Positions 13,299 through 14,550 of a stretch of DNA of 14,550 bases are shown here, piece by piece (the stretch's first letter is position 1; every line of letters begins with the position of its first letter). The notes beneath the pieces were generated by a model. The model searched no databases and had not been told where the DNA came from. It was given only the letters and a program-made list of their open reading frames with translations. A program made the translations under genes and the position numbers. The DNA is from Atkinsonella hypoxylon (taxonomy: Eukaryota > Ascomycota > Sordariomycetes > Hypocreales > Clavicipitaceae), in the NCBI GenBank assembly GCA_000729835.1, contig JFHB01000371.1, forward strand, positions 1 to 14,550, read 5' to 3'.

Positions 13299-13546
13299 TG
13301 TATTTAAGTATTATTATATTACCTTTATTAGGGTCAATAGTATCCGGATTTTTTGGTAGAAAAGTCGGTGTGACAGGTAGTCGTATAATTGGTTGTTCAA
13401 GTATATTGGCAACTACAGTATTAGCCGTTATCGGTTTCTTTGAAATAGGATTTAGTAACAATCCTGTTTCTATAACTTTATTCAAATGATTAGATAGTGA
13501 ATCATTTAACATGGTATGAAATTTTCAATTTGATAGTTTAACAGTT
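13298..13546 (+). CDS. nad5: nad5 exon 1
   Basis: NADH dehydrogenase subunit 5, a large proton-pumping subunit of complex I. It starts MYLSIIILPLLGSIVSGFFG (ATG 13298-13300, overlapping the nad4L stop) and continues through GFFEIGFSNNPV to NFQFDSLTV. In Nad5 the next residues should be the start of a membrane helix (MLIPVLI or similar), but here the sequence turns into YFVTILIEIEA, so an intron begins after about GTT 13544-13546. The exact junction cannot be fixed without the next exon, which is outside the window. TGA codes Trp at 13488-13490 and 13517-13519. Confidence 0.93.
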
Positions 13547-14550
13547 TATTTCGTGACTATCTTAATAGAGATAGAAGCTGTGTTGGTTTTAATCCAACTA
13601 TATAAGAAGATGTTTATTCCAAATAGGCAGAAAAGCTTAGTTAAGACTACTAACCATGCTTATTTACCCTTTCCTTTTAATTCATATGTAAAAGTATTTC
13701 CATATAGCTATCCTAGTGAAAAAAGGTGTTATTTTACTATTAGTAAAATAAAGCAAGTCGGATCCAAGGATTATCTTAACTCTGAGTTTCTACAATGATT
13801 TGTAGGATTCACTGACGCTGAGGGAAATTTCTTGATTAATAGTCTATTAAAAAAAGATAAATTGACTATTTCTAGTTTTTCATTCATGTTTAAGATAGGG
13901 TTACATAAAGATGACGAAAAGGTTTTAAGATATATTAAAGACAGATTAGGGATCGGTAGTGTTCGTCTTTATAAAGATGAATGTATATTTAATGTTACAG
14001 ACCAAAAAGGGATTGTTTTATTAATTGATATATTCGATAAATATAATTTAAATACTTCAAAATATCTAGATTATTTAGATTTTAAGAAAGCTTTCCATTT
14101 TTATTTGAATAGAGATAAAGATTTAAAACCTTATATGCTAAAAGATACAATTTTAGAATTCAAAAATAAAATGAACACTAATCGTTTAAATTTTGATAGA
14201 CCAAAAAACTCTGAAATTGTCATAACTAAAAGTTGACTGGTAGGATTCATTGAAGGAGATGGGTCTTTTTTCTTAAGAAGAGATAATTTAATCCCTGTTT
14301 TTTCCCTTGAAAACACGGGAGTTCAACTACCGCTATTTGTTAAAATAAAGGAATTTTTGGAAAATTCTCTAGGTTTTGATGCATATTCTATATATAAGTT
14401 AAAAAACTCCTCAATTATAGCAGTAGGTGAAGTAAAGGCTAGAAATACTAATAGTAAAAGTAGCGTAACACTTATTATAAAAAACATTAGTGTTTTAAAT
14501 AATTATTTGGTACCTTTCTTTGCGAATATGAAATTTTTAACTAAGAAAGG
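13547..14550 (+). mobile_element. nad5 intron 1, group I, 5' part only
   Basis: Begins after the T at about 13546 and continues past the right edge. Only the endonuclease gene is visible; core and 3' splice site are outside. The exon-fused layout predicts a core downstream, as in i2, i5 and the nad4L intron. Confidence 0.8.
13547..14550 (+). CDS. LAGLIDADG homing endonuclease (nad5 intron), 3' truncated
   Basis: In-frame continuation of nad5 exon 1, open to the end of the window with TGA as Trp (13796-13798 and 14234-14236). After a linker of about 80 residues comes repeat 1, LQWFVGFTDAEGNFLI, with FMFKIGLHKDDEKVLRYI and GIGSVRLYKDECIF. Repeat 2 begins WLVGFIEGDGSFFLRR and continues with PVFSLENTGVQLPLF. 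Both motifs keep their acidic catalytic residue. No R-x-[YF]-S-[ST] motif is seen in the leader; RCYFTISK is only a partial resemblance. The 3' end and function as nuclease or maturase cannot be judged. Confidence 0.87.

Overview
This window is fungal mitochondrial DNA. It is AT-rich, and TGA must be read as tryptophan (translation table 4) to keep cox2, nad4L, nad5 and every long intron reading frame open. All genes are on the + strand. The order cox2 - trnR(ACG) - nad4L - nad5, with the nad4L stop overlapping the nad5 start by one base, fits a filamentous ascomycete (Pezizomycotina); I recall this order from Sordariomycetes but cannot place the genus.

Positions 1-11240 hold the 3' part of cox2 (cytochrome c oxidase subunit 2). 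Its coding sequence is cut into seven visible exons of 27, 33, 40, 56, 195, 99 and 99 nt, which join without a frame break to 182 codons plus stop. They are separated by group I introns and one group II intron: i1 (3' part only, LAGLIDADG), i2 (GIY-YIG), i3 (LAGLIDADG), i4 (group II, reverse transcriptase/maturase/HNH), i5 (LAGLIDADG_2 type), i6 (composite intron with a duplicated 3' splice region and a GIY-YIG gene) and i7 (GIY-YIG with a late frameshift). Codons for about the first 68 residues lie upstream of the window.

Positions 11241-14550 hold a short intergenic region with hairpins, tRNA-Arg(ACG), a GC-rich cluster with an 8-bp tandem repeat, nad4L (two exons, 89 aa), and the first exon of nad5 followed by the start of its first visible intron. 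The nad4L intron carries a LAGLIDADG gene broken by a tiny GC-rich insertion. The nad5 intron carries a LAGLIDADG gene that runs off the window.

Host exons encode respiratory complexes I and IV. The introns are self-splicing ribozymes colonised by homing endonucleases or a retroelement, often read in frame from the upstream exon. Points that deserve a second look: (a) five of the intron endonucleases carry a basic leader ending in an R-x-[YF]-S motif just before the nuclease domain, which looks like a mitochondrial processing peptidase site; (b) i6 offers two alternative 3' splice sites, one giving Cox2 and one giving a Cox2-endonuclease fusion; (c) a family of GC-rich palindromic elements has inserted repeatedly, mostly inside homing endonuclease genes.
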